A DNA stretch of 64,000 nt from Arthrobacter sp. SLBN-112 (GCF_006715225.1 NZ_VFMU01000001.1:2294001-2358000), one strand, 5' to 3'; positions 55,743 through 64,000 are shown, counted from the stretch's first letter. Made by a program: numbers and translations. The notes: generated by a model from the sequence alone, not told the origin.

Positions 55743-57398
55743 TTAGCCCGCCCCGCCGGTCAACCCATCGGTGTACTGCAGCGCGATCCATAACTCCGCC
55801 CGGACCTGTGCCTGATTCAGGTCCATCTGGAGCAGCTCGGCAAGGACCCCGATTTGCCGCCGCACGCTGTTGCGGTGGAGCCCCAGCAGCTTGGCCGAAC
55901 CATCCCAGCTGCCGTTTTCGCCAAGCCAGCCGCGGAGGACGGCCAGCAGCGGATCGCGCCGGTCCGGTTCAAGTGCCAGGACCGGATGCAGGAGCCGTTC
56001 GGCCAGCAGGGTCCCGGCCTCTCGGCCAAGCAGGCCGGTGACCGACCAGGAGACCTCGCCGGCCCGGATGCTTTGTCCGCTTCTCTGCACCCGGCTTCGC
56101 AGGGAGGTGGCGCGCTGGTATGCGGCGGGAAGGCCGGCCAACTCGGTGGGTTCGCCAATCACCAGGCGCCACCCGAGCTTCTCGACGTCGGCAAGCAGCG
56201 CATCGTCCACCTTGAGCCGGGTCACTGCCGCGAACCCGTAGTCCGTGATCTCCACCAGCTTCGTATCGAACATCCGCCGCCACTGCAGCAGTTCCCTCAC
56301 GGGACTCTCTCCCGCCGGCCACTCCGGCGCCTCCACCTTGACGCCCTGGAGCACGCGGACGGGCGCGGACCGGGTGGAGGACAGGCTTTGGGCGAGCAGG
56401 TCCTTGAGTCCGTTGAGGTGCTTGGTGTCACCGCCCGTGAGGCTTTCGGGATGCAGCAGGACCGCGGTGGCCAGCTGGCTGGGAGCCAGGGAGCCGCTGG
56501 TCCGCTGCCGGACCAGCAGTTCCAGCAACCCGACGGCGGACTGGACCATGTTGTTCTGTGCCGGGGTCAGCGGAACGTCGGAGCCCAGGATCAGGGCACC
56601 GAGGTTGGCGTCCCTGGTGCTCCGCAGCGGGTGGCCCACCACCAGCGCGGAACCGGGCTGGTCAAAGCCGTCCATTTCCACGCGGGGGCCGCGGCCGGAC
56701 AGAAGCCGTTCCAGCATGGGTTCCAGCAGGGAAAGTTCGACGGCGGTGCTGCCGCCGGCACTGGTGCCGCGCGCCCGCACCCGGCCGTCCGCTCCCACCA
56801 TCACGGCCCAAACGGGCACGCGCTGGACCAGTGCTGCGAGCAGTTCGTGTTCCGGTTTGGGGGAGAGGACGGCGCGCATGAGTTGCCTGTTGGTCTCTGC
56901 CAGCTGCCGGAAGACTTTGGCGTTGTCGGTCTCCAGGAGTTGGGAGAACTGCAGGCCGATCGCCGCGAAGGGGAGCGACTCCGGCACCTCGAACAAGGTG
57001 AGGTTGTGCCGCCGGCATGCGTCGAGGACCACATCCGGGACGGCGTCGAAGTAGGGCCTGATCCCGAAGCCCAGGGCGGCGACCTTGGCGTCGACCAGCC
57101 GCCGGACATAGGCGTCAACGCTCCCGGCTGATCCGCCGTCGCCAAGGAAGGGAAGGCCGGCGGTGAGCAGGAATTCGCCCTCCGGAAGGTAGGGCGTGGG
57201 GTCCTCCAGCTCGCTGGGCTCCACCCACCGCAGCAGCCGGCCGCCGCTGCCGCCGTCGTGAAGCATTTTCAACACCGGCGGCAGCTGGTCAAGGAACTGC
57301 TGGAGGGTGACGAAGCTCAGCCGTCCGGACGTGGCGGGCTCAGCCGGCATGGTTTGATATATCCGCCCGGCCGCGTCTTTTGCGCGCTCCGGCCTCAT
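55743..57398 (-). CDS. PucR-family transcriptional regulator
   Basis: A 551-residue regulator with an N-terminal PucR (purine catabolism) sensor-like domain (about 15-140), a middle GGDEF-like/CdaR region, and the C-terminal HTH_30 helix-turn-helix (GLHRNSVRRQIGVLAELLQMDLNQAQVRAELWIALQ). PucR-type proteins control amine, amino-acid and purine catabolism, usually of a neighbouring operon. It lies between davA and the divergent permease-davB operon and is the likely regulator of both. The start is uncertain: ATG 57398 has AGGG six bases upstream; ATG 57413 is also possible. Confidence 0.87.
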   Translation of the reverse strand: MRPERAKDAAGRIYQTMPAEPATSGRLSFVTLQQFLDQLPPVLKMLHDGGSGGRLLRWVEPSELEDPTPYLPEGEFLLTAGLPFLGDGGSAGSVDAYVRRLVDAKVAALGFGIRPYFDAVPDVVLDACRRHNLTLFEVPESLPFAAIGLQFSQLLETDNAKVFRQLAETNRQLMRAVLSPKPEHELLAALVQRVPVWAVMVGADGRVRARGTSAGGSTAVELSLLEPMLERLLSGRGPRVEMDGFDQPGSALVVGHPLRSTRDANLGALILGSDVPLTPAQNNMVQSAVGLLELLVRQRTSGSLAPSQLATAVLLHPESLTGGDTKHLNGLKDLLAQSLSSTRSAPVRVLQGVKVEAPEWPAGESPVRELLQWRRMFDTKLVEITDYGFAAVTRLKVDDALLADVEKLGWRLVIGEPTELAGLPAAYQRATSLRSRVQRSGQSIRAGEVSWSVTGLLGREAGTLLAERLLHPVLALEPDRRDPLLAVLRGWLGENGSWDGSAKLLGLHRNSVRRQIGVLAELLQMDLNQAQVRAELWIALQYTDGLTGGAG

Positions 57399-57460
57399 GG
57401 AAGCCCTGTGCATTAAGTCTCATGGTGGATCACTATAAGTCATTTTGCACCGCCCTGAGA

Positions 57461-57478
57461 GTTGGCTCACATGCCAAC
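57461..57478. promoter_or_regulatory. short inverted repeat in the PucR/permease promoter region
   Basis: GTTGGC-N6-GCCAAC, 45 bases before the permease GTG and about 62 bases before the regulator start. It is a candidate operator for the PucR protein. Confidence 0.35.
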
Positions 57479-57522
57479 CTTGGGGAGGGGAAACCGACAA
57501 CTACTCTGAAGGGACGTCAACG

Positions 57523-59049
57523 GTGACCGTGCCTGTGACCACCGAAAAAACCATTGCGCCCAGTGTCGGGCGGCCCGGCCTCCGGGCCCAGCTGCTGCGC
57601 CGCAAACCGATCGGCCAGATGGTCAGCGAAACCGGAAGCAGCGAGGGCGGGACCGGGCTGGTGCGCAGCTTCGGCGTCCTCCACCTGACCATGATCAGCG
57701 TCGGCGCCACCTTGGGAACCGGCATCCTGGTGATCCTTGGCGAGTCGGTTCCGCTGGCCGGCCCGGCCATCTGGATCTCGTTCGTCATTGCCGGCCTGGC
57801 CGCGCTGCTCTCCGCAGTGTCGTACGCCGAAATGGCAGGCCTTGTTCCCGTCGCGGGCTCGAGCTACTCCTACTCCTACGCGACGATGGGGGAGGGCATG
57901 GCATGGATCTGCGGGTGGTGCCTTGTCCTGGAGTACGCCGTCTCGGTCGCCGCGGTTGCCGTGGGCGCCGGCCAGTATGTCAACGAGACGCTGGCGGTGT
58001 TCGGCCAGGTGCTCCCTGATGCCATGTCGCAGCCTCCCGGGGACGGGGGAATGGTGAACCTTCCAGCGATGGCCATCGTGGTGCTGGCCACGATCCTGCT
58101 GGTCCGCGGTGCCCGTGAAAGCGCCTGGATCAACACGGCAATCGTCATCGTAAAAATAGGCATCCTGCTGTTCTTCTGCGCCGTTGCCTTTACCGCCTTC
58201 GACGCCGGAAACTTCGAACCGCTCCTGCCCATGGGCGCCGCAGGGGTCTCCGCCGCCGCCTCCCGGGTGTTCTTCTCCTACATCGGCTTTGACGCTGCAT
58301 CCACCGCGGGTGAAGAGGCCAAAAACCCCAAGCGCGATCTTCCCCGCGCCATCCTGCTGTCCATGGTGATTGTCACCAGCATCTACGTCCTCGTGGCCGT
58401 CGCCGCCATTGGCGCCCGGCCCTGGGGCTGGTTCGACGGCACCGAGGCCGCCCTGGTCCAGATCCTGGAGGAAACAACCCACCAGCCATGGATCGCACTG
58501 GTCTTTTCCGTCGGGGCTGTCCTGGCCATCGCCAGCATCGTGCTCACGGTCCTGTATGGCCAGACCCGCATCCTGCTCTCGATGTCCAGGGACGGCCTGG
58601 TGCCCAGGGTCTTCGGCCGCGTCTCCGCCCGGACCGGCACCCCGGCAGCAGGAACCCTGATCGTTGGCACCGCCGTCGCACTTACCGCGGGGCTGGTCCC
58701 GCTCGGTGCCCTCGCCGACGCCACCAGCATTGGAACCCTGTTTGCCTTTGCGCTGGTCAACGTCGCCGTCATCTACCTGCGGCGCAACCGCCCGGACCTG
58801 AAGCGCAGCTTCCGGGTGCCGCTGTACCCCATGACTCCCGTGCTGGGCACGCTGATGTGCGCCTACCTGATGGCGAACCTTGGCGCCGATACCTGGGTTG
58901 TCTTTGGCGCCTGGATGCTCGTGGGAATCGCCGTCTACTTCGGCTATGGACGCCGGAACTCGAAGGTAGCGGCTCTCAGCGAGTCCGACTACCGTGAACT
59001 GACCGCAAAGGCCCCGAGCCAGGAACCTGTGAAAGCAGAACTATCATGA
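57523..59049 (+). CDS. APC-superfamily amino acid permease (lysine uptake candidate)
   Basis: A 508-residue permease with about 12-13 membrane segments. The signature VGATLGTGILVILG starts segment 1, followed by EMAGLVPVAGSSYSYSYATMGEGMAWICGWCLVLEYAVS. That block is the pattern of the cationic amino acid transporter (CAT)-type branch. GTG 57523 has GAAGGG upstream. Its stop overlaps the davB start by four bases (ATGA), so it is co-translated with the lysine monooxygenase gene. Lysine as substrate follows from this coupling and from the CAT-type sequence; it is not proven. Confidence 0.85.
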   Translation: MTVPVTTEKTIAPSVGRPGLRAQLLRRKPIGQMVSETGSSEGGTGLVRSFGVLHLTMISVGATLGTGILVILGESVPLAGPAIWISFVIAGLAALLSAVSYAEMAGLVPVAGSSYSYSYATMGEGMAWICGWCLVLEYAVSVAAVAVGAGQYVNETLAVFGQVLPDAMSQPPGDGGMVNLPAMAIVVLATILLVRGARESAWINTAIVIVKIGILLFFCAVAFTAFDAGNFEPLLPMGAAGVSAAASRVFFSYIGFDAASTAGEEAKNPKRDLPRAILLSMVIVTSIYVLVAVAAIGARPWGWFDGTEAALVQILEETTHQPWIALVFSVGAVLAIASIVLTVLYGQTRILLSMSRDGLVPRVFGRVSARTGTPAAGTLIVGTAVALTAGLVPLGALADATSIGTLFAFALVNVAVIYLRRNRPDLKRSFRVPLYPMTPVLGTLMCAYLMANLGADTWVVFGAWMLVGIAVYFGYGRRNSKVAALSESDYRELTAKAPSQEPVKAELS

Positions 59050-60782
59050 CCACCGCTACCGAACTGCCGGCCTTCGACCCCTCCAGCACTTCCGCGGCTC
59101 CTACCGATGCCGCCGGACGGGTCATCGACCGGCACCCGGCCCCCATCACCATGCTGAACCCCGACTTCCCGTTCAGCTACGACCACTACCTGGCCCACCC
59201 GGCTGGCCTGGGCTCCGTCCCGCCGGAGCTCTACGGTACGGAAGTGGCCGTTATCGGCGCCGGCGTCTCCGGCCTGGTGACCGCCTATGAATTGATGAAG
59301 CTCGGGCTGCGGCCCGTGGTCTACGAAGCGGACCAAATCGGCGGCCGGCTCCGCACCGCCGCCTTCCCCGCGGCCCCCGGAGTGGTGGCGGACCTGGGCG
59401 GCATGCGCTTCCCGGTGTCGGGCAAGGCCTTCTACCACTATGTGGACCTGCTGGGCCTGGAGACCCAGGACTTCCCCAACCCGCTTGCCGAGGCCACCTC
59501 CAGCACCGTGATCGAGCTAGCCGGCAGGAAGCACTACGCGGAGAAGCCGGGGGACCTGCCGCCGTTCTTCCGGGAGGTGGCCGACGCCTGGAAGGCCGCG
59601 GTCAATGACGGTGCCAAATTCGTGGAAATGCAGGAGGCCATCCGCGCCCGGGACATGGCCCGCATCAAGGACCTCTGGAACGAACTGCTCCCGCTCATGG
59701 ACGAGCAGACCTTCTACGGCTTCATCGCCGCCAGCGAGTCCTTTAAGAAGGCAGGGTTCGCCCACCGGGAGGCCTTTGGCCAGGTGGGGTTCGGCACCGG
59801 CGGCTGGGACACCGACTTTCCCAACTCCATCCTGGAAATCCTGCGCGTGGTCTACACCGACGCGGACGACCAGCACCGCTTCATCCGGGGTGGAGCGCAG
59901 CGGCTGCCCGAGGCACTCTGGCAGCACGCGCCGTCGGACATGGTGCACTGGCCGGCCGGCACGTCCCTTTCCTCGCTGCACTCCGGCTCGCCCCGCGGAG
60001 CCGTGGGAAGAATCAACCGCGACCCGGACGGGAACCTGCGGATCCGCGAACGCTGGGGCCGTGAGGCCAGCTACCCGGCCGTGGTGGCCACCTGCCAGTC
60101 CTGGCTGCTGTCCACCCGGATCCACACGGAGGAGGCACTGTTCCCGGCAGAGCTGTGGACCGCGATGGAGAAATCGCACTATATGCAGTCCTCCAAGACG
60201 TTCGTCATGGTGGACCGGCCGTTCTGGAAGGACATCGACCCGGACACCGGCAATGAGGTCCTGTCCATGACGCTGACGGACAGGCTGAACCGGGCCACGT
60301 ACCTGCTGGACAACGGCCCGGACCAGCCCGCCGTCATCCTGCTCTCCTACACCTGGAACGACGACGCGCTGAAGTGGCTGGCGCTGGACGCGGACGAACG
60401 CGTGGAACTGATGCTGCACTCGCTGGAGCAGATCTACCCCGGTGTGGACATCGCCGGCCACATCGTGGGTCAGCCCATCACCGTGTCCTGGGAGGCGGAC
60501 CCCAACTTCATGGGTGCCTTCAAGGCCAACCTGCCCGGGCACTACCGCTACCAGCAGCGGCTGTTCACGCACTTCAAGCAGGACAGGCTTCCGGACTCCC
60601 AGCGCGGCATCTTCCTGGCCGGCGACGACGTCTCCTTCACCGCCGGCTGGGCCGAAGGTGCGGTCACCACGGGGCTGAATGCCGTGTGGGGCGTCGTGAA
60701 GCACCTGGGCGGGTCGGCCGCGCCGGGCAACCCGGGCCCGGGCGACCTGCTGGACGAGTTCGGCCCGGTCAGCCTGGACTAA
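59046..60782 (+). CDS. davB: L-lysine 2-monooxygenase-like flavoenzyme (DavB; tryptophan 2-monooxygenase family)
   Basis: A 578-residue FAD-dependent amine oxidase. The dinucleotide motif VAVIGAGVSGLVTAYELMKLGLRPVVYEA is at ~67-95. The family-specific blocks LGGMRFPVSGKAFYHYVDLLGLE, REAFGQVGFGTGGWDTDFPNSILE, SHYMQSSKTFVMVDRPFWKD and SWEADPNFMGAFKANLPGHYRYQQRLFTHF closely follow Pseudomonas DavB, which converts lysine with O2 to 5-aminovaleramide and CO2. Family relatives use tryptophan or phenylalanine. The linked DavA-like amidase and CAT-type permease favour lysine. The start overlaps the permease stop (ATGA). The later enzymes (5-aminovalerate transaminase, glutarate semialdehyde dehydrogenase) are not in the window. 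Confidence 0.85.
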   Translation: MTTATELPAFDPSSTSAAPTDAAGRVIDRHPAPITMLNPDFPFSYDHYLAHPAGLGSVPPELYGTEVAVIGAGVSGLVTAYELMKLGLRPVVYEADQIGGRLRTAAFPAAPGVVADLGGMRFPVSGKAFYHYVDLLGLETQDFPNPLAEATSSTVIELAGRKHYAEKPGDLPPFFREVADAWKAAVNDGAKFVEMQEAIRARDMARIKDLWNELLPLMDEQTFYGFIAASESFKKAGFAHREAFGQVGFGTGGWDTDFPNSILEILRVVYTDADDQHRFIRGGAQRLPEALWQHAPSDMVHWPAGTSLSSLHSGSPRGAVGRINRDPDGNLRIRERWGREASYPAVVATCQSWLLSTRIHTEEALFPAELWTAMEKSHYMQSSKTFVMVDRPFWKDIDPDTGNEVLSMTLTDRLNRATYLLDNGPDQPAVILLSYTWNDDALKWLALDADERVELMLHSLEQIYPGVDIAGHIVGQPITVSWEADPNFMGAFKANLPGHYRYQQRLFTHFKQDRLPDSQRGIFLAGDDVSFTAGWAEGAVTTGLNAVWGVVKHLGGSAAPGNPGPGDLLDEFGPVSLD

Positions 60783-61297
60783 CTGTGCATATCGCGGTGC
60801 TTCGCCGCGAGCTCCACGTACCGGGTGGCGTTGGCGCGGACGCCGTCGAACTCTTCATCCGTGAGTTCTCGGCGCACCTTGGCGGGCACGCCCGCCACGA
60901 GTGACCGGGGCGGAACCACCGTTCCTTCGAGCACGACGGCGCCGGCCGCCACCAGCGAGCCGGCGCCGATCACCGCGCCGTTGAGGACCGTGGCGCCCAT
61001 GCCGATCAGGCAGTCGTCCTCCACAGTGCAGCCGTGCACGACGGCGGCGTGCCCCACACTGACCCGTTCGCCCACCGTGCAGGGGAAGCCAGGGTCGGCA
61101 TGCAGCACCACGTTGTCCTGCAGGTTACTGCCGGCACCCACGGTGATGGCCGCGGTATCGGCGCGGACGGAGACGCCGTAGAAGGCGCTGGAATCCGGGC
61201 CCAGGGTGGCATTGCCGATGATCGACGCCGACGGAGCGACGAACGCTGAGTCATGGACAGCCGGGGAGTTTCCGGCAAAAGGGTACAGAGGAGCCAT
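60779..61297 (-). CDS. gamma-carbonic anhydrase-like hexapeptide-repeat protein
   Basis: A 172-residue left-handed beta-helix protein of the gamma-carbonic anhydrase-like/PaaY group. The hexapeptide repeats run through most of the chain. The three metal-binding histidines are visible as VVLHADP, then GHAAVVHGC (two His). A C-terminal helix follows. Many family members lack measurable anhydrase activity. It converges with davB, the stop codons sharing four bases, and follows purU in the same direction beyond a hairpin. Confidence 0.85.
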   Translation of the reverse strand: MAPLYPFAGNSPAVHDSAFVAPSASIIGNATLGPDSSAFYGVSVRADTAAITVGAGSNLQDNVVLHADPGFPCTVGERVSVGHAAVVHGCTVEDDCLIGMGATVLNGAVIGAGSLVAAGAVVLEGTVVPPRSLVAGVPAKVRRELTDEEFDGVRANATRYVELAAKHRDMHS

Positions 61298-61324
61298 GGG
61301 TTCACCCTAAGCCACCCCTGCACC

Positions 61325-61386
61325 CAACTAAGTAGCAGCAGATGCCGTTTTGGGGCCCCAAAACGGCATCTACTGCTACCTAGTTG
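61325..61386. repeat. hairpin repeat element, copy 3 (at the purU stop codon)
   Basis: A 62-base palindrome with no loop: 31-base arms (61325-61355 and 61356-61386) with two mismatches, centred on GGGGCCCC. The outer 20 bases of each arm match the core of copies 1 and 2. The purU stop codon (61380-61382, minus strand) and its last codon lie inside the right arm. It separates purU from the carbonic anhydrase-like gene. Confidence 0.92.
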
Positions 61387-62240
61387 AAGACCACGGTCCG
61401 GTTGCCGTCCAGGAGTACCCGGTGCTCGGCGTGCCACTGCACGGCCTGGACCAGGGTGCGGCCCTCGACATCGCGGCCCATCTGCACGAACTGCTCAGGG
61501 GTGCGGGCGTGGTCCACCCGAATGACTTCCTGCTCGATGATGGGCCCCTCATCCAGGGCGGCCGTCACGTAGTGTGCCGTGGCACCGATCAGCTTGACGC
61601 CACGGGCGTGGGCCTGGTGGTACGGCTTGGCGCCCTTGAAGGACGGCAGGAATGAGTGGTGGATGTTGATGGCCTTGCCGGTCAGCTCGGTGCAGAGTTC
61701 GTCGGAGAGGATCTGCATGTAGCGGGCCAGGACGGTCAGTTCGATGTCGTGCTCGGCGATGATGGCCCGCAGCTTGTCCTCCGCCTGGACCTTGGTGTCC
61801 CTGGTCACCGGGATGTAGTGGAACGGGATGCCGTAGAACTCGGCCAGACCGGCGAGGTCCTGGTGGTTGGACACGATGGCGGGAATCTCGATGGGAAGCG
61901 TGCCGGAGCGCTGCTGGAACAACAGGTCGTTCAGGCAGTGGGCCGAGGTGCTGGCCATCACCAGGGTGCGGACCTTGTCGCCGACAGTATTAAGGTTCCA
62001 CTGCATCGAGAAGGCCTCCGCCACCGGCTCCAGCGCGGCACGCAGTTCGGACTTGGCAGCCGCCGTGGTTACCTCAACCCGCATGAAGAAGTTTCCGGTT
62101 GAAGGGCTGCCGTACTGCTGCGAATCCGTGATGTTGCAGCCTGCCGCCAGCAGTGCCCCGGCCACCGCGTGGACGATTCCGGGACGGTCCGGGCAGGACA
62201 GGGTTACAACGTACGCTTGGTTCAGCTGCTCTTCATTCAC
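61380..62240 (-). CDS. purU: formyltetrahydrofolate deformylase
   Basis: A 286-residue enzyme that releases formate from 10-formyltetrahydrofolate, balancing one-carbon units and glycine. The N-terminal ACT domain (AYVVTLSCPDRPGIVHAVAGALLAAGCNI) precedes a PurN-like hydrolase domain with the catalytic Asn/His block INIHHSFLPSFKGAKPYHQAHARGVKLIGATAHYV and LDEGPIIEQ. I start at GTG 62240; the long upstream extension in frame overlaps the ZTP riboswitch and is not protein-like. Its stop lies inside hairpin copy 3. It is divergent from glyA-folD. Confidence 0.92.
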   Translation of the reverse strand: MNEEQLNQAYVVTLSCPDRPGIVHAVAGALLAAGCNITDSQQYGSPSTGNFFMRVEVTTAAAKSELRAALEPVAEAFSMQWNLNTVGDKVRTLVMASTSAHCLNDLLFQQRSGTLPIEIPAIVSNHQDLAGLAEFYGIPFHYIPVTRDTKVQAEDKLRAIIAEHDIELTVLARYMQILSDELCTELTGKAINIHHSFLPSFKGAKPYHQAHARGVKLIGATAHYVTAALDEGPIIEQEVIRVDHARTPEQFVQMGRDVEGRTLVQAVQWHAEHRVLLDGNRTVVFN

Positions 62241-62282
62241 GCGTAATAGCCTACCCGCGCTGCGGGCGCTGGTTTTGGTAGG

Positions 62283-62364
62283 CTGGGATGGTCGCAACTG
62301 GCGTTGGGTGGCTAACCACCAGGGAGCGGCAATCACGAAGACCACGGATCGTACGCCTGGGCCG
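62283..62364 (+). ncRNA. ZTP riboswitch (pfl motif) leading glyA-folD
   Basis: The leader contains the conserved pfl pieces in order: GGTCG-AACTGGCG (62290-62303), a GGTGG/CCACC hairpin with a CTAA loop (62307-62320), AGGGAGCG (62321-62328), then after a variable linker CGCCTGGGC (62354-62362). This RNA senses ZMP/ZTP, the alarm for low 10-formyl-tetrahydrofolate, and switches on one-carbon genes such as glyA and folD. The placement before exactly these genes supports it. The expression platform is not obvious. Confidence 0.85.
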
Positions 62365-62515
62365 AGGGTCATGTCTTGCCGGAATTGGGGCTGCACCTGC
62401 GCCAGCAGATCAGAGCCCTGGCCGCACTTTCACGTCTCGTCATATGGGGGTGTGAAGTTGCGTAAGCCGGTAGCCTGACCTAAGCAGTGCCCGTATCCCT
62501 AGCCAGGAGTTCTTC

Positions 62516-63814
62516 GTGACTACTACAGCCACCTCAACAACCGCCGTCAGCAATCAGCCGCTGGCTGAGCTTGACCCCGAAATCGCCGCCGTCCTGGACC
62601 AGGAGCTCGGCCGCCAGCGGGGCACGCTGGAAATGATCGCCTCCGAGAACTTTGCACCCCGCGCCGTGATGGAGGCCCAGGGCTCCGTCCTCACCAACAA
62701 GTACGCCGAGGGCTACCCGGGCCGCCGCTACTACGGCGGCTGCGAATATGTTGACGTTGCCGAGCAGTTGGCCATCGACAGGGTCAAGGCCCTTTTTGGC
62801 GCCGAATACGCCAACGTCCAGCCGCACTCGGGCGCACAGGCCAACGCTGCAGCGCTTTCCGCGATGATCACCCCGGGCGACAAGATCCTGGGCCTGTCCC
62901 TGGCCCACGGCGGGCACCTCACCCACGGCATGAAGCTGAACTTCTCGGGCAAGCTGTACCAGGTCGCCGCGTACCAGGTCGAGGAAGGCAACTTCCGCAT
63001 CGACATGGACAAGCTCCGCGAGCAGGCCATTGCCGAGAAGCCTCAGGTGATCATCGCCGGCTGGTCCGCCTACCCGCGCCACCTGGACTTCGCGGCCTTC
63101 CGCTCCATCGCCGATGAAGTGGGCGCCCTGCTCTGGACCGACATGGCACACTTCGCCGGCCTGGTGGCCGCCGGACTGCACCCGAGCCCGGTGCCGCACT
63201 CCGACGTCGTTACCTCCACCGTGCACAAGACCCTGGCCGGTCCCCGCTCGGGTGTGATCCTGGCCAAGGAGCAGTGGGCCAAGAAGCTGAACTCCAACGT
63301 CTTCCCGGGCCAGCAGGGCGGGCCGCTGATGCACGTCATCGCCGCCAAGGCCGTGGCCTTCAAGATCGCCGGCACCCAGGAATTCAAGGAGCGCCAGGAG
63401 CGCGTCCTCGAAGGTGCCCGGATCATCGCCGACCGCCTCAACCAGGCCGACGTATCAGAAGCCGGCGTCTCCGTCCTCACGGGCGGCACGGACGTCCACC
63501 TGGTGCTGGTGGACCTGCGGAACTCGCAGCTGGACGGCCAGCAGGCAGAAGACCTGCTGCACTCGGTGGGCATCACGGTCAACCGCAACGCCGTCCCGTT
63601 CGACCCCCGCCCGCCGATGGTCACCTCCGGCCTGCGCATCGGCACCCCGGCCCTGGCCACCCGCGGTTTCGGTGCTGCCGAATTCACCGAGGTTGCCGAG
63701 ATCATCGCCACCGCCCTCAAGGCCGGCAACAGCACCGACGTCGAGGCCCTGCAGGCACGCGTGGACAAGCTGGCAGCCGACTTCCCGCTCTACCCGCAGC
63801 ACGAGCAGTGGTGA
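62516..63814 (+). CDS. glyA: serine hydroxymethyltransferase
   Basis: A 432-residue PLP enzyme that interconverts serine and glycine with tetrahydrofolate, the main one-carbon source. [39 protein letters not shown] opens the fold. [13 protein letters not shown] carries the PLP-binding Asp and His, and [13 protein letters not shown] has the Schiff-base Lys238. GTG 62516 has AGGAG seven bases upstream. A ZTP riboswitch precedes it, and folD follows four bases after its stop, so the two form an operon. Confidence 0.96.
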   Translation: MTTTATSTTAVSNQPLAELDPEIAAVLDQELGRQRGTLEMIASENFAPRAVMEAQGSVLTNKYAEGYPGRRYYGGCEYVDVAEQLAIDRVKALFGAEYANVQPHSGAQANAAALSAMITPGDKILGLSLAHGGHLTHGMKLNFSGKLYQVAAYQVEEGNFRIDMDKLREQAIAEKPQVIIAGWSAYPRHLDFAAFRSIADEVGALLWTDMAHFAGLVAAGLHPSPVPHSDVVTSTVHKTLAGPRSGVILAKEQWAKKLNSNVFPGQQGGPLMHVIAAKAVAFKIAGTQEFKERQERVLEGARIIADRLNQADVSEAGVSVLTGGTDVHLVLVDLRNSQLDGQQAEDLLHSVGITVNRNAVPFDPRPPMVTSGLRIGTPALATRGFGAAEFTEVAEIIATALKAGNSTDVEALQARVDKLAADFPLYPQHEQW

Positions 63815-63818
63815 TCCC

Positions 63819-64000
63819 ATGACTGAAACCACCACCGCACAGATCCTTGACGGCAAGGCTACCGCCGCCGCCATCAAGGCGGAGCTGAGCGAACGCGTCG
63901 CTGCACTCAAAGCCCGGGGCGTCACTCCCGGCATCGCCACCGTACTGGTGGGCGCGGACCCTGCCTCGCAGCTGTACGTTTCCATGAAGCACAAGCAGTC
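63819..64000 (+). CDS. folD: methylenetetrahydrofolate dehydrogenase/cyclohydrolase, N-terminal part (cut by window end)
   Basis: The first 60 codons are present: [53 protein letters not shown]. This is the standard FolD opening, including the substrate-binding Tyr-x3-Lys (YVSMK). FolD interconverts methylene-, methenyl- and 10-formyl-tetrahydrofolate. It starts four bases after the glyA stop and belongs to the ZTP-riboswitch operon. Confidence 0.93.
   Translation, partial: MTETTTAQILDGKATAAAIKAELSERVAALKARGVTPGIATVLVGADPASQLYVSMKHKQ

Noticed and set aside
59046..60782. Generic monoamine oxidase or tryptophan 2-monooxygenase for auxin synthesis
   Set aside because: Family-specific blocks and the linked DavA-like amidase and cationic-type permease favour lysine. 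The tryptophan option is kept only as an alternative to test.
61325..61386. Palindrome considered as a tRNA or other structured RNA gene
   Set aside because: It folds as one uninterrupted hairpin with no cloverleaf. Its arms match two other intergenic copies, so it is a dispersed repeat.

Overview
The window is chromosomal DNA from a high-GC actinobacterium, most likely a soil member of the Micrococcaceae (Arthrobacter, Pseudarthrobacter or a close relative). The evidence is dense GC-rich coding with many GTG and TTG starts, a monomeric NADP-isocitrate dehydrogenase, a DUF6350-purN gene order, a LAxTG-type surface anchor signal, and many small catabolic clusters each with its own regulator. 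No phage, plasmid or insertion-sequence gene, rRNA, tRNA or CRISPR array was recognised.

Layout. 1-7.5 kb: the tail of a cold-shock gene with its terminator, a pRiA4b ORF-3-like protein, a two-domain cupredoxin, a gluconate module (gntR divergent from gntK-gntP), a short-chain dehydrogenase and an Excalibur lipoprotein. 7.5-12 kb: a MocR/PdxR-type regulator divergent from an EamA exporter, a PaiB-like flavoprotein and rlmC. 11.9-19.5 kb: an amino-acid-type catabolic region with an Lrp regulator, aldehyde dehydrogenase, homoserine dehydrogenase, APC permease, two IclR regulators, a cyclase-family hydrolase and a small coupled partner. 19.6-30 kb: homocysteine methyltransferase, small proteins, a PAS-PAS-GGDEF-EAL protein, a GlsB-like membrane protein, a HAD phosphatase, UDP-glucose dehydrogenase with an MgtA-like glycosyltransferase, and a PRC-barrel/DUF2382 stress protein. 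30-38 kb: DUF6350, purN and purH. Between purN and purH lie a DUF559-type nuclease-like gene bracketed by two copies of a 66-70-bp hairpin repeat and an MFS transporter on the opposite strand. A secreted serine protease follows. 38.5-49 kb: isocitrate dehydrogenase, a Ser/Thr kinase coupled to a lipoprotein, two large secreted low-complexity proteins (one with a LAxTG anchor), a Gfo/Idh/MocA oxidoreductase and a MacB-like ABC exporter. 49-54.6 kb: a ChvE/Ggu-type sugar ABC importer with a ROK repressor; both promoters carry the same operator-like sequence. 54.8-60.8 kb: a lysine 2-monooxygenase (davB-like) and 5-aminovaleramidase (davA-like) cluster with a PucR regulator and an amino-acid permease. 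60.8-64 kb: a gamma-carbonic-anhydrase-like protein, purU (with a third hairpin copy at its stop codon), and a ZTP riboswitch leading glyA-folD.

The one-carbon and purine genes (purN, purH, purU, glyA, folD, and the ZTP riboswitch that senses folate and purine stress) form one physiological theme. The other theme is opportunistic use of gluconate, sugars, lysine and possibly homoserine. The least explained structure is the hairpin repeat family at about 32.5, 33.6 and 61.3 kb: two copies flank the DUF559 gene, and the second copy supplies that gene's last 12 codons and stop. Function calls come from motif and family recognition by eye; no database search was run.
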